Assembly (NCBI RefSeq): GCF_012641265.1
Contig: NZ_JABAHZ010000004.1
Coordinates: 310,001 to 374,000, forward strand
Reading direction: 5' to 3'
Length of the DNA stretch: 64,000 bases
From: Chitinophaga eiseniae
GTDB taxonomy: Bacteria; Bacteroidota; Bacteroidia; Chitinophagales; Chitinophagaceae
Under the pieces are notes generated by a model. The model saw nothing but the letters and a program-made list of their open reading frames with translations. It ran no database searches and was not told the origin of the DNA. Positions 33,961 through 44,200 of this stretch are shown here, one piece after another. The position numbers and the translations under genes are program-made. Numbering within the stretch: position 1 is the stretch's first letter; each line of letters starts with the position of its first letter.

Positions 33961-36900
33961 ATGAAAAAATTCATTTGGTGTCATCTCTATGCCCTGCGGA
34001 GAATAGGGTGTATCCTGTTCCTGCTCGGCATCACCGCCACCAGTGGGTGGGCAGAAGCGCAAGCCAAACCCAGCGCAAGCGGGGTGAGGATCGACCTGCA
34101 GCTGGCCGATAAATCATTACCGGAAATATTGAGCCTGATAGAAAAGAAGAGCGGCTTAGGCATGGTATACAACGATCAGCTGGTAGCCGGTTATGATCGC
34201 ATCTCCATTACCGCCAACCAACAACCGGTAACCGCCGTACTGGATAAGATCCTGAAAGATACCCGGCTCCACTACCTGCAGAAAGATAACCTGGTGATCA
34301 TCGTAGAGAAGGAAAATAAAACTACCTCGATACCCGCCAATACCAGCGGTCATCTCAGCGAACAAGAACCTGTAAAAGGTAAGGTAACAGACGACAAAGG
34401 CGAAGCGCTGCCAGGTGTAAACGTAAAAATAAAGAATGCGGCTGCCGGTACAGTCACCGATGTTACGGGGCATTATACCCTGCATATCAACAGCCCCGAT
34501 GCTGTCCTCATATTTTCCTTTCTCGGCTTCCAGGACCAGGAAATACCTGTGTCCGGGCGTACGTCCATCGATGTAGTGCTGAAAGCCACCGTGGCCAACC
34601 TGCAGGAAGCTGTGGTAATCGGCTATGGTACCCAGCGCCGCGGAGATGTGACCAGCGCCGTGGCCACTGTTAAATCGGCCAACTTCGTGAAAGGACCCGT
34701 GCAGGACGCCGGACAGCTCATACAGGGAAAAGTAGCGGGTATGACCATCGGTACGCCCAGCGGCAACCCTACCGCCGGTTCCCAGATATTACTCCGCGGT
34801 AACACCACCCTGTATGGCGCCAATGCCAACCCCCTCGTAATTATCGATGGCGTACCCGGTGATCTTAAAACAGTAGCGCCGGAAGATATTGAATCGATGG
34901 ATGTGCTCAAAGACGGTTCTTCTGCCGCCATCTATGGGGTAAGAGGCTCCAACGGCGTTATCATCATCACCACCAAAAGAGCCCGCGGCAGTTTCTCCAA
35001 CACGGTTGACTATAGCGGCTATACCACCACGCAGGTGATTGCCCGGAAACTGGATATGCTTACCGCCCAGGACTACCACGACCAGATCAAAGCCGGCACC
35101 CGGCTGGCATCCTGGGATGCCGGCAGCTCCACCGACTGGCTGAAGGAGGCTACCCGCACGCCGCTTTCACACGTACATAACCTTACCATCCGCGGAGGCA
35201 ACGCTACCACCAACTACCTCGTATCCGGCAACTACCGCGCATTACAAGGCATCTTTAAAAAGAGCGATAACAATACCTTTTCCGGAAGAATTGATGTGAA
35301 CCACAGCATGTTCAACGATAAGGTAAAACTGAACGTGGGCATCCTCAATCAAACCAACAACTATACCCGCAACAACAACGGCGACAATAGTTTCAACGGA
35401 TGGATATACCGGCAAACGGTGATCCGTAACCCTACAGAGCCGGTGCGTAAAGCCAATGGAGACTTCTACGAGCAAACGGGCAACTTCGATTACGAAAATC
35501 CACTGGCCCTGCTGTACGAAAGCGACGGGCAAGCGAAGAATGTAAACTCCCGTATGAATGCCACGGTAACGTATACACCGGTTAATAACCTAAAATTGTC
35601 GGCATTGTTTTCCTATGCCCGGTTCAATTCCAACAAAGGATACGCAGAATCCAAAAAGCATATCTCCAATATCAAAAGCGGGGTAAATGGCTTTGCCTCT
35701 GTGGCTGCCGATCTGTCGATCGACCGCCTCACGGAATGGACAGCTGAGTATAGCCGCAACTTTGGAGAACACCACTTTACCTTATTGGGCGGCTATGGCT
35801 ACCAGGAAAACGAATCCTCCGGCAACTATGCCGATAACCAGGATTTTCCTACCGACCTGTTTGGCTATAATAACCTGGGACTGGGAGAAGGCATCAAGAA
35901 TAAGCTGGCCAATATCAGCAGCTATAAAACAGAAACAAACCTGATCAGCTTTTTCGGCAGGCTCAATTATAACTATGCCGACAAATACCTGTTGCTGGCG
36001 AGTTTGAGAAGAGAGGGCGCCAGCCAGTTATATGGGGCCAATAACCCCTGGGGTAATTTCTGGGCAGTATCCGGCGGATGGAGAATTTCCAATGAAGAGT
36101 TTATGAAGGGGCAAGGATTGTTCGATGATCTGAAACTGCGTGCTGGTTACGGAATTACCGGTAATCCGCCTAATGCGGGCTTTCTCAGCAAACCATTGAT
36201 CGGCTATGGCGATTATGTGTATACGAACGGTAAATGGTCCAAGATCCTGGTGCCTGCTACGAATCCCAATCCGTTTATCCGCTGGGAAGAAAAATCTGAG
36301 GCCAATATCGGGTTGGACTTTAGTATGCTCAAGGGCCGCATTAGCGGTAACATCGATGTATACAACCGCCGTATCAAAGGACTGCTGTATAACTACGCAG
36401 TGCCTAGTCCCCCGAACCTATACCCACTCACTACCGCCAACGTAGGTAAAATGGAAAACAAAGGGATAGAAATCATGCTAAATTTTGTACCGGTAAAAAC
36501 GAATGATTTTACCTGGAATACCAGCGTTAATTTTTCTACCAATACCAACAAATTAATCAGCTTATCCAACGAGCTATACCAGACCACCACACCTTACTTT
36601 ACCACTGGTGCAGCGGGTGTACCTATTCAAACCTTTACCAATATTGTAACCGTTGGAAAGGGAATAGGCGATTTTTACGGTTATAAAGTGATTGATATCG
36701 ATGATAAAGGGAAATGGATCTACGAAGGAAGAGACGGTAAGCCGGTTAAGTACGACGATTTCCCACATGCTTTCGAGGATAAAAAAGTGATTGGAAATGG
36801 ATTGCCTAAATATTATGCAGGCTGGAATAATAATTTCTCCTACAAGCGCTTCGACCTGGGTATTACCATGCGGGGGGCTTTCGGCTACCAGATCATCAAC

Positions 36901-37266
36901 TCCCAGCGCATGTATATGGAAAACCCTACCATCCAGAATTATAATATCCTGAGATCTGCCTATGACAAGGTGTTTGGGAAAACCGAACTAAAAGTAAATG
37001 CCCTGGAATTTAACAGCTACTATGTAGAAAAAGGGGATTTCTGGAAGATAGATAACATTACACTGGGCTATACGTTTGCCGGTCTGAAGAATAAATACCT
37101 GAAAGGGGCGAGGGTATATGTGTCTTCCCTGAATACCTTCACCATTACCGGTTACAAAGGACTGGACCCTGAGGTGAACCGGATGGGCCTGAACCCCGGC
37201 ATGGACGACCGTGATAAATATCCTACTACCCGTTCCTTTACCCTGGGCGTGAACCTGAATTTTTAA
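33961..37266 (+). CDS. SusC-like TonB-dependent transporter with STN domain (PUL 2)
   Basis: 1101 residues. Signal peptide (ILFLLGITATSGWAEAQA), STN domain (about 45-117; LADKSLPEILSLIEKKSG), carboxypeptidase regulatory-like domain (VKGKVTDDKGEALPGVNVKI), TonB box and plug (AVVIGYGTQRRGDVTSAVAT, ending with GVRGSNGVIIITTKRA), then a barrel ending RSFTLGVNLNF. It imports an oligomeric nutrient through the outer membrane with its SusD partner 18 bp downstream. The STN domain and upstream sigma/FecR pair mean substrate-induced expression. No enzyme follows, so the substrate cannot be guessed. Confidence 0.95.
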   Translation: MKKFIWCHLYALRRIGCILFLLGITATSGWAEAQAKPSASGVRIDLQLADKSLPEILSLIEKKSGLGMVYNDQLVAGYDRISITANQQPVTAVLDKILKDTRLHYLQKDNLVIIVEKENKTTSIPANTSGHLSEQEPVKGKVTDDKGEALPGVNVKIKNAAAGTVTDVTGHYTLHINSPDAVLIFSFLGFQDQEIPVSGRTSIDVVLKATVANLQEAVVIGYGTQRRGDVTSAVATVKSANFVKGPVQDAGQLIQGKVAGMTIGTPSGNPTAGSQILLRGNTTLYGANANPLVIIDGVPGDLKTVAPEDIESMDVLKDGSSAAIYGVRGSNGVIIITTKRARGSFSNTVDYSGYTTTQVIARKLDMLTAQDYHDQIKAGTRLASWDAGSSTDWLKEATRTPLSHVHNLTIRGGNATTNYLVSGNYRALQGIFKKSDNNTFSGRIDVNHSMFNDKVKLNVGILNQTNNYTRNNNGDNSFNGWIYRQTVIRNPTEPVRKANGDFYEQTGNFDYENPLALLYESDGQAKNVNSRMNATVTYTPVNNLKLSALFSYARFNSNKGYAESKKHISNIKSGVNGFASVAADLSIDRLTEWTAEYSRNFGEHHFTLLGGYGYQENESSGNYADNQDFPTDLFGYNNLGLGEGIKNKLANISSYKTETNLISFFGRLNYNYADKYLLLASLRREGASQLYGANNPWGNFWAVSGGWRISNEEFMKGQGLFDDLKLRAGYGITGNPPNAGFLSKPLIGYGDYVYTNGKWSKILVPATNPNPFIRWEEKSEANIGLDFSMLKGRISGNIDVYNRRIKGLLYNYAVPSPPNLYPLTTANVGKMENKGIEIMLNFVPVKTNDFTWNTSVNFSTNTNKLISLSNELYQTTTPYFTTGAAGVPIQTFTNIVTVGKGIGDFYGYKVIDIDDKGKWIYEGRDGKPVKYDDFPHAFEDKKVIGNGLPKYYAGWNNNFSYKRFDLGITMRGAFGYQIINSQRMYMENPTIQNYNILRSAYDKVFGKTELKVNALEFNSYYVEKGDFWKIDNITLGYTFAGLKNKYLKGARVYVSSLNTFTITGYKGLDPEVNRMGLNPGMDDRDKYPTTRSFTLGVNLNF

Positions 37267-37284
37267 CCACTAAAATGACTGCAC

Positions 37285-38919
37285 ATGAAAATGCGCTTTA
37301 ACATATATGCGTTACCGTTAGCGATACTGATGATCGTAACGGGCATGGCCTGTACCAAATTAAAAGATAAGCCCTATACAACCATTATCTCCACGGAATT
37401 TAATCCTACTAAAGATGATATAGCAGCGCTGGTAGGCGCCGGCTATTCGCAGTGGCGATTTGTATTGCTCGACTGGAACGGCTTGTGGCGTGCGCAGGAA
37501 GTAACGGCCGATCAGCTGGTGATACCCAAACGCCCCTGGGGCTGGTTTGATGATGGTGTGTACCAGCGCTTACACCGCCATACCTGGACTACCGACGACG
37601 ATGTGGTGAATCAAACCTGGTCGAGAACTTATGCCGGTATTACCAACTGTAACCGGATTATTTACCAGATCGAATCCGGCCTGATACCGGTAGGAGAGGC
37701 GAAGCCTGCTACGCTGGCAGAACTGAAAGTGCTGAGAGCTTCGTACTATGCTGTGTTGTGCGATTTTTATGGCAATGTTCCCCTGGTGACCCAGTTCGAT
37801 CTGCCTATGGGATATTTGCCGAAGCAAAACACAAGAAAAGAAGTATATGATTTCATTGTAAAAGAAATTACGGACAATATTCAGTTGCTCAGCAGTGCCA
37901 ACGATGTGAGCACCTACGGGAAGTATAATAAGTGGGCGGCGTTTACCCTGCTGGCCAAGATGTACCTGAATGCCGGCGTATATACCGGTACCCCGGAATG
38001 GGCCAAATGCATCAGTGCCTGCGATAGCGTTATTCGCTCCAACGCCTATATCCTGGAGGCGGCCCAGAAGAATGTTTTTATAACTGAAAACCAGAACTCC
38101 AAGGAAATCGTGTTGGCCATTCCTATGGATGAAGATTATACCAATAACTGGAATGCCTTTGACTTGCACATGCAAACGCTGCAACAGGAAAACCAGGCTA
38201 CCTATAACCTGAAAAATACGCCCTGGGGCGGTATTTGCGCCATTCCACAGTTCATCAGTACCTTTGACCCGGCAGATGCCCGTTACCAGCGCAACTGGAT
38301 CAAAGGGCAGCAATACACCTCCTCCGGGCAAATGCTGTATGTAGCACAGGGCGATTTTGCCGGCAAGCCTTTGAGTTTCGTGAATGAATTGCCGGGGCTG
38401 GAGAAAGGCGAATCAGTACATGGATTCAGGCTAGGTAAGTTTGAAATAAAAATGGGTGCTTCTAACCGCCTCAGTAACGACTTCCCGGTATTCCGTTATG
38501 CGGAGGTGCTGATGATGAAAGCAGAGAGCCTGTTGCGCACCGGTAAAGCCGATGAAGCGGCGGCGATAGTGACACAGGTAAGGCAGCGGGATTTCCTCGC
38601 CGATCCAGCCAAAGCGGTGGTAACGGGGGCGCAACTGAAAGCCGGCAGCGTGTATGCCTATGGTATGAAAGACCAGGTGAATAACCAGTTTACCAACGAA
38701 GGCGGGGCCGATATTGAGTATGGCCGTTTCCTCGATGAACTGGGCTGGGAATTTGACCAGGAAGGCCACCGGCGCACGGACCTGATCCGGTTTGGCGTGT
38801 TTACCAAAAAGTCGTGGTTATCGCATGCGGTTACTAATAATAACAACAGGATATTGTTCCCGATTCCCAGAACGGAAATACAGAAGAATGGTAACCTGAC
38901 CCAGAATCCGGGGTACTAG
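37285..38919 (+). CDS. SusD/RagB-like lipoprotein (PUL 2)
   Basis: 544 residues, lipoprotein signal with Cys23 (TGMAC). SusD landmarks: GITNCNRIIYQIESG, LKVLRASYYAVLCDFYGNVP (TPR helix and nearby loop), FRYAEVLMMKAESLLRTGKA, GRFLDELGWEFDQEGHRRTD and the terminal LFPIPRTEIQKNGNLTQNPG. It is the surface lid protein of the SusC partner upstream. It is followed by the 207-bp palindromic element that ends PUL 2. Confidence 0.95.
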   Translation: MKMRFNIYALPLAILMIVTGMACTKLKDKPYTTIISTEFNPTKDDIAALVGAGYSQWRFVLLDWNGLWRAQEVTADQLVIPKRPWGWFDDGVYQRLHRHTWTTDDDVVNQTWSRTYAGITNCNRIIYQIESGLIPVGEAKPATLAELKVLRASYYAVLCDFYGNVPLVTQFDLPMGYLPKQNTRKEVYDFIVKEITDNIQLLSSANDVSTYGKYNKWAAFTLLAKMYLNAGVYTGTPEWAKCISACDSVIRSNAYILEAAQKNVFITENQNSKEIVLAIPMDEDYTNNWNAFDLHMQTLQQENQATYNLKNTPWGGICAIPQFISTFDPADARYQRNWIKGQQYTSSGQMLYVAQGDFAGKPLSFVNELPGLEKGESVHGFRLGKFEIKMGASNRLSNDFPVFRYAEVLMMKAESLLRTGKADEAAAIVTQVRQRDFLADPAKAVVTGAQLKAGSVYAYGMKDQVNNQFTNEGGADIEYGRFLDELGWEFDQEGHRRTDLIRFGVFTKKSWLSHAVTNNNNRILFPIPRTEIQKNGNLTQNPGY

Positions 38920-38934
38920 AGACATCAGGGTGGG

Positions 38935-39148
38935 GCTGCCCGGTGGGTATTTTTCTCGCAGAGGCGCAAAGCTGGTAAGCAGCAGAGATTGAAGCAAATT
39001 TTAAGCCCGCAAAGCGGGGAGATAATGTAGTACCATATGCTACATTATCTCCCCGCTTTGCGGGCTTAAAATTTGCGCTCTTCTTCTTATTAAATTCTTT
39101 GCTGCTTTGCGCCTCTGCGAGAAAAATACCCGCCGGGCAGCTTTTTTT
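38935..39148. repeat. ~207-bp nested palindromic element, copy C
   Basis: The outer arms begin GCTGCCCGGTGGGTAT and end with its near-complement at 39141, followed by a T-run (39142-39148). A perfect 37-bp core stem lies at 38994-39030 / 39040-39076 around a 9-nt loop. The parts between outer arm and core differ on the two sides, so the element has an orientation. Homologous to the element at 48207-48406, which lies in the opposite orientation. It separates PUL 2 from PUL 3 and probably terminates PUL 2 transcripts. The remaining part of the gap (39149-39283) shows nothing I can name. Confidence 0.85.
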
Positions 39149-39283
39149 ATGCGTATATTTATGCAGATAATGTCAATAAATCACCTATTTTCAATCAACT
39201 GAAATCAACAAGAAAATACCTATATCGTTGGCCAATAGGGATGTTACCCAGAACTGCTGTGTTTTACAAAACGAGGAAATCAT

Positions 39284-39838
39284 TTGTCTGTAGATGCCAC
39301 ACATATCAGTAAGGAGCTGCTCCTGCGTATAGCCGGTGGAGATGAAAAAGCATTTACCCAACTGCTGATGGAGCAGTCGGGGTTGCTGTACAGCTTTGTG
39401 CTGCGGCATACCGGGGTAAAGGAGGTAGCGGAAGAAATTGTACAAGATATCTTTACCCAGGTTTGGCAAACCCGGGAGAGCCTGGCGGAAATCCGGAATT
39501 TTCGTACTTATTTGTACGTTATTTCCCGTAACCGTATACTCAATGAAATCAAGCGGCTGATGCGGGAGCGGAAGCGTCATGCCGAGTGGGTGCATACCGC
39601 TGTGGGTATACTGGAAGAAGATACAGCGATGATAGAGCAGCAATACAACCTGATAGAAGCGGCTATCCAGCGTTTGCCTCCGCAACAAAAGAAAGTATGG
39701 ACCCTGAACCGGCAGGAGGGGATGACCTATCAGCAGATAGCAGCGGCGATGAATATTTCCAGGGAAACTGTTAAAACCTATATCCAGTATGCCAATGCAA
39801 CTATTACCAGGTACATTGCCAGTCACCCGGGTATATAA
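39284..39838 (+). CDS. ECF sigma-70 factor (PUL 3), TTG start
   Basis: 184 residues with sigma-2 (FTQLLMEQSGLLYSFVLRHT, then AEEIVQDIFTQVWQTRESLA) and sigma-4 (LPPQQKKVWTLNRQEGMTYQ, then QIAAAMNISRETVKTYIQYA). In this frame an upstream TAG lies at 39236 and no ATG or GTG occurs before the conserved region; TTG 39284 gives a normal ECF N-terminus (SVDATHISKELLLRIAGGDE). First gene of PUL 3, 73 bp ahead of its FecR gene. Confidence 0.88.
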   Translation: MSVDATHISKELLLRIAGGDEKAFTQLLMEQSGLLYSFVLRHTGVKEVAEEIVQDIFTQVWQTRESLAEIRNFRTYLYVISRNRILNEIKRLMRERKRHAEWVHTAVGILEEDTAMIEQQYNLIEAAIQRLPPQQKKVWTLNRQEGMTYQQIAAAMNISRETVKTYIQYANATITRYIASHPGI

Positions 39839-39911
39839 TTTAAAATTTTTTTTCTCCCCTTTACCCCCTTTTTCTGAGTTGCGTTGTCCTTATGTATAAA
39901 AATGTCCGATT

Positions 39912-41123
39912 TTGGAAGATTACCGTACCAGGTTAGCGCACCTGCATCATTTATGGTCCATACAATCCCTCTCTGTCGTGGAGCAGGAAGAGTATGTGGC
40001 GTTGCTGGAGCAATACGGTGAAGCAGAAGTGCTGGGGCCTATGTTGGACGACAGCTGGGCTACTGCGCGGGATCAGGGAACGTTTACCGCATCGGACAAA
40101 GTCGCGCTGGCCCATCGTATTATTTCGGCGGCGCCGCCGGAGCGATTTACGGAAACACGGGTATACTTACTGTGGCGCTGGCTGGTAGCTGCTGCCGTAT
40201 TATTGGTGGTGGCACTGGGAGGCTGGCGGTATTACGTGTACACACATCGGGCTGTACCGGTATTGGCAGTAACAGATATTGCACCCGGTGACAATGGGGC
40301 TATTCTTACGCTGGGCGATGGCAGCCAGGTGGTATTGGATAGTTTAAGCGACGGGATAGTGGCCAAACAGCAAGGCACCAATGCGGTGATCAGCAAAGGG
40401 CAGCTGGCCTATGAGGCAACGATGGCCGGTCAGCGAGACGAAGAAATAGTGTATAATAAAATGTCGACGCCGAGGGGAAAACAGTTTCAGCTGATATTGC
40501 CCGATGGCACAAAAGTGTGGCTGAATGCCGCCACCGCTATCCGGTATCCTACCGCGTTTGCCGGTAATGAAAGAAGTGTGGAGGTAAGCGGAGAAGCTTA
40601 TTTTGAAGTGGCCCCCGATAAATCCAAACCCTTCCGGGTACATTTTATATCGGCGGAAGGCCGCCGCCAGGGAACTGTACAGGCGTTGGGGACCAGTTTC
40701 AACGTATGTGCCTACCAGGACGACCCGGCCGCCAGAATAACCCTGCTGGACGGTAAAGTATTGGTAACCCCATCGCAGGCCGACAGCAAAGGCGCTATCC
40801 TGGTACCCGGTCAGCAAGCGGCCCTCATGTATAGCCAGTTGGCCAGCATGAAGGTACAAACCGCCGATACCAGCCGCGTAATGGCCTGGAAGAATGGTAT
40901 GCTCAACCTGCATAACATGGCCCTGGGAGAAGTGATGAAGCAAATATCAAGATGGTATAATATCGATGTCGTGTATGAAGGCAATATCCCGGATATTACC
41001 TTCTGGGGCGAGATCAGCAGGTCTGAACACCTGTCAACTGTACTTGGCTTTATGGAAGAATCAGGCATTAAATTCAGCATCGGTGACGGAGGAAAGCAAA
41101 TAATCGTCAAAAAGAGTAATTAA
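39912..41123 (+). CDS. FecR-family anti-sigma factor (PUL 3), TTG start
   Basis: 403 residues. The frame is open only from a TAA at 39897, and the sole usable start before the conserved N-terminal helix (EDYRTRLAHLHHLW) is TTG 39912. Transmembrane helix about 85-105 (LLWRWLVAAAVLLVVALGGW); periplasmic FecR core (MSTPRGKQFQLILPDGTKVW, then AYFEVAPDKSKPF) and DUF4974 end (GIKFSIGDGGKQIIVKKSN). It closely resembles the PUL 1 FecR in architecture and partners the upstream sigma factor and downstream SusC. Confidence 0.9.
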   Translation: MEDYRTRLAHLHHLWSIQSLSVVEQEEYVALLEQYGEAEVLGPMLDDSWATARDQGTFTASDKVALAHRIISAAPPERFTETRVYLLWRWLVAAAVLLVVALGGWRYYVYTHRAVPVLAVTDIAPGDNGAILTLGDGSQVVLDSLSDGIVAKQQGTNAVISKGQLAYEATMAGQRDEEIVYNKMSTPRGKQFQLILPDGTKVWLNAATAIRYPTAFAGNERSVEVSGEAYFEVAPDKSKPFRVHFISAEGRRQGTVQALGTSFNVCAYQDDPAARITLLDGKVLVTPSQADSKGAILVPGQQAALMYSQLASMKVQTADTSRVMAWKNGMLNLHNMALGEVMKQISRWYNIDVVYEGNIPDITFWGEISRSEHLSTVLGFMEESGIKFSIGDGGKQIIVKKSN

Positions 41124-41222
41124 AATAGGTAGCATACCCCTGTTCCTGTGAAAGTCAGATAGGTAGCTGTAGTTCCGTTACAACGGGGAGCGCAATTTTA
41201 TCAATCAAAGTAAACCAAGTCT

Positions 41223-44200
41223 ATGCACTTTACACCCTGCAAAGGTCGTCCTGGAAAGGAACGGCTTAGTAAGCTATTGCGGAAGCTGACTGCATTTGTC
41301 TTCCTCATTATGTGTTTACACATCAGCGTAAACGGCAGTACGCAGATCGTTTCCATTTCCGGAAAGAAAATACCCGTGGAAGAGGTATTTCTCACCATTA
41401 AAAAGCAAACCGCTTATGCCGTTGTCTGCAAGTCCTCCGTGATAAAGGATATGAAGCCGGTAGACCTGAATGTAAAAGACATGCCACTGCGCAACCTGAT
41501 GGACCTGACCGTCAAAAACCAGGGATTGCAATACACCATCGGTAGAAATTCCGTATTTATTTTTCCCGATTCGGCGGCCGCAAAAAATGATGCTAAAAAA
41601 AACGAAAGGGAAAACGTTACCCGGCAGCAAGAGCCCGTAACCGGTAAGGTAACCGATTCTACCGGCGCTCCCTTGCCAGGGGTCACTGTTTTCGTGAAAG
41701 GAAAATACAGTACCGCGGTAACCACCAGCAAAACCGGCAGCTTTTCCATCGCCGCTGCCGATGGAGATGTGCTGGTAATCTACAACCCCGGCTTTACAAC
41801 CCGTGAAATTCCCGTAAAGAAAGGGCAAACATTGCAGGTGACATTAAAAGTGCCGGAAAAATCGCTGAACGAGGTGATCATCACCGGTTTTCAACAGTTG
41901 AACAAAGAAACGTTTACCGGCGCCGTAGGCAAGGTAGATAAAGCCCTGCTGCAGCGTTCCGGCGTTGGTGATGTGTCGCGGATGCTGCAGGGCGCCGTGG
42001 CCGGCGTCAGCGTGGAAAATGTATCCTCCACTTTCGGAAGTACGCCAAAGATCAGGATCCGGGGAAGCGCCTCCATCAGCGCCAACCAGGAACCCTTATA
42101 TGTGGTAGATGGCGTACCCGTTAGCTCTCCTGCCAATATACAACCCAACCAGCTATATTCCGGCGACCCCGCCGCCCTGCTCGGATCTGCCATTGCCGGT
42201 CTGAATCCTGCAGACATTGAAGATATCGCCATCCTGAAAGATGGATCCGCGACTTCCCTCTATGGTACCCGCGCCGCCAACGGCGTAGTATCCATCACCA
42301 CCAAAAAAGGGAAGAAAGGACAGATGACGGTCAACGTCGGCAGCGCATTGACGCTCGGCATCCGCCCCAACGTAGCTACCTTTAACCTCATGGACTCCAA
42401 GGAACAAATGGAGCTTTCCAATGAGCTTTACCGCTATGGTTACCTTTCGGTATTAAACTATCCCAGCACCACCGGCGCTTTTACGGATATTTATAACCAA
42501 TATACGCAGCGTAACATTACCCAGGCCCAGGCCAACGAATTGCTGAATAAAGCGCGTGCGGTGAATACTGACTGGTTTAAGGTATTATTCAGGAACAACC
42601 TGGTGCAGGAACACAATATCTCTATCGGCGGCGGCAGTGAAAAAGCGACCTACTTCCTGTCTGGCAGCTACCTGCACGACGATGGACAGGCAAAGGGATA
42701 TAATACCAACCGCTATACAGCTAATTTTCGTACGGTGATTAACGTTACCAAAAAGTTGGATGTGGACTTTATCACCAACTTCACCTACCGGGATCAGCTC
42801 ACCCCTGGAACGTTCAATAGCGGTACCCGTAATGGCCAGTCATCCCGTAATTTCGACCTCAACCCATTCAGCTATGCGGTCAATACCAGCCGCGCGATGG
42901 TGCCCTACGATGAAAACGGCAACTACAAATATTACCTGCGCGATTTTGCTCCCTTCAACGTATTGAATGAGCTGCATGAAAATTTCAATACGCTTACCAG
43001 CACGGATATCAGAACGGCGTTGAAGCTGACGTATAAGATCATCCCGGGGCTCACCTATGAAACGTTGATGTCGGCGCGGAAAACCAGCGCAGACCTGAGC
43101 CATGTGATGACCGAAAGATCCAATGTGGCGGCAGCTTACCGGGTAGCCTCCCCGCTGTCGATCGCTAACCTCAACACCTTGCTGTATAAGGATCCGAACG
43201 ATCCTAACGCCATACCACAAACGATTTTGCCCACAGGCGGTATCCTCGATCAACAAACCGCCCGGGGAAGTTTCTTAACGATGCGGCACGCGTTAAACTG
43301 GAACCATGCTTTTAATCGCCTACATGTTGTCAATGTATTTGGCGGCTTTGAAATAGGCAGCGACAAAGTGAACACTACCTCCACCCGCGGATGGGGATAC
43401 CAGTATTATGCCGGTAAAATTATTTCCCCCAGCCCGCTGGCATTAAGAGCGGCCATTGAAAAGAATGAACCGTATTATACCGAAACATTTACCCGGGAAA
43501 ATAAAACGGCCTTCTTCCTCAATACCAACTACGTATTCGACGAGAAATATATCGTAGACCTGGCCGCCAGGGTAGATGGCAGCAACCTGTTTGGTTCTGC
43601 CACCAAAACCCGGTTCCTGCCTAACTACAGTATTGGATTGGCCTGGAACGTAAGCCGCGAGAAATTTATGGAGCAACTGAACAGCGCGGGCAAAATAGAT
43701 TTCCTGAAAGTAAGGGGTAGCTATGCCTTACGCGGGAACGCCTGGCAAAGTTCTCCGGCTTTAAATGCCAAGTATCAGAATTATTATCGCGGTGATCCTA
43801 ACTATGATGAGTTAGGCATCAACATCCTCTCTCCCGAATTATATAACCTCAACTGGGAAAAAGATTATACCACCAGTGTGGGTATTGACGTAGGGTTGTT
43901 TAACAAAGTTACCCTGACAGCAGAATACTATAACCGCGCCAACAAAGACCTGGTAGCATCCAGGAATGTATCCTATGAAGATGGCTTCAGTACCAAAACG
44001 ATCAACTGGGCCAGCATGACCAATAAAGGGATAGATGTTACCCTCGGGATTAAAGACATTATACGTACACGGGATTTTCACTGGAACTTCAATGTCCTGG
44101 TGGGACAGGTGAAGAACCGGTTAACAGAAGGTATTTTTTCACCGTTGTTGACCCAGAAAACAGCGCCAACAGGATACGGAGAAGTGGGCAGGCCACTCAA

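Noticed and set aside
38935..39148. Copy C palindrome as a CRISPR or attachment site
   Set aside because: There is no repeated spacer structure, no integrase and no tRNA nearby; it is a single large inverted repeat.
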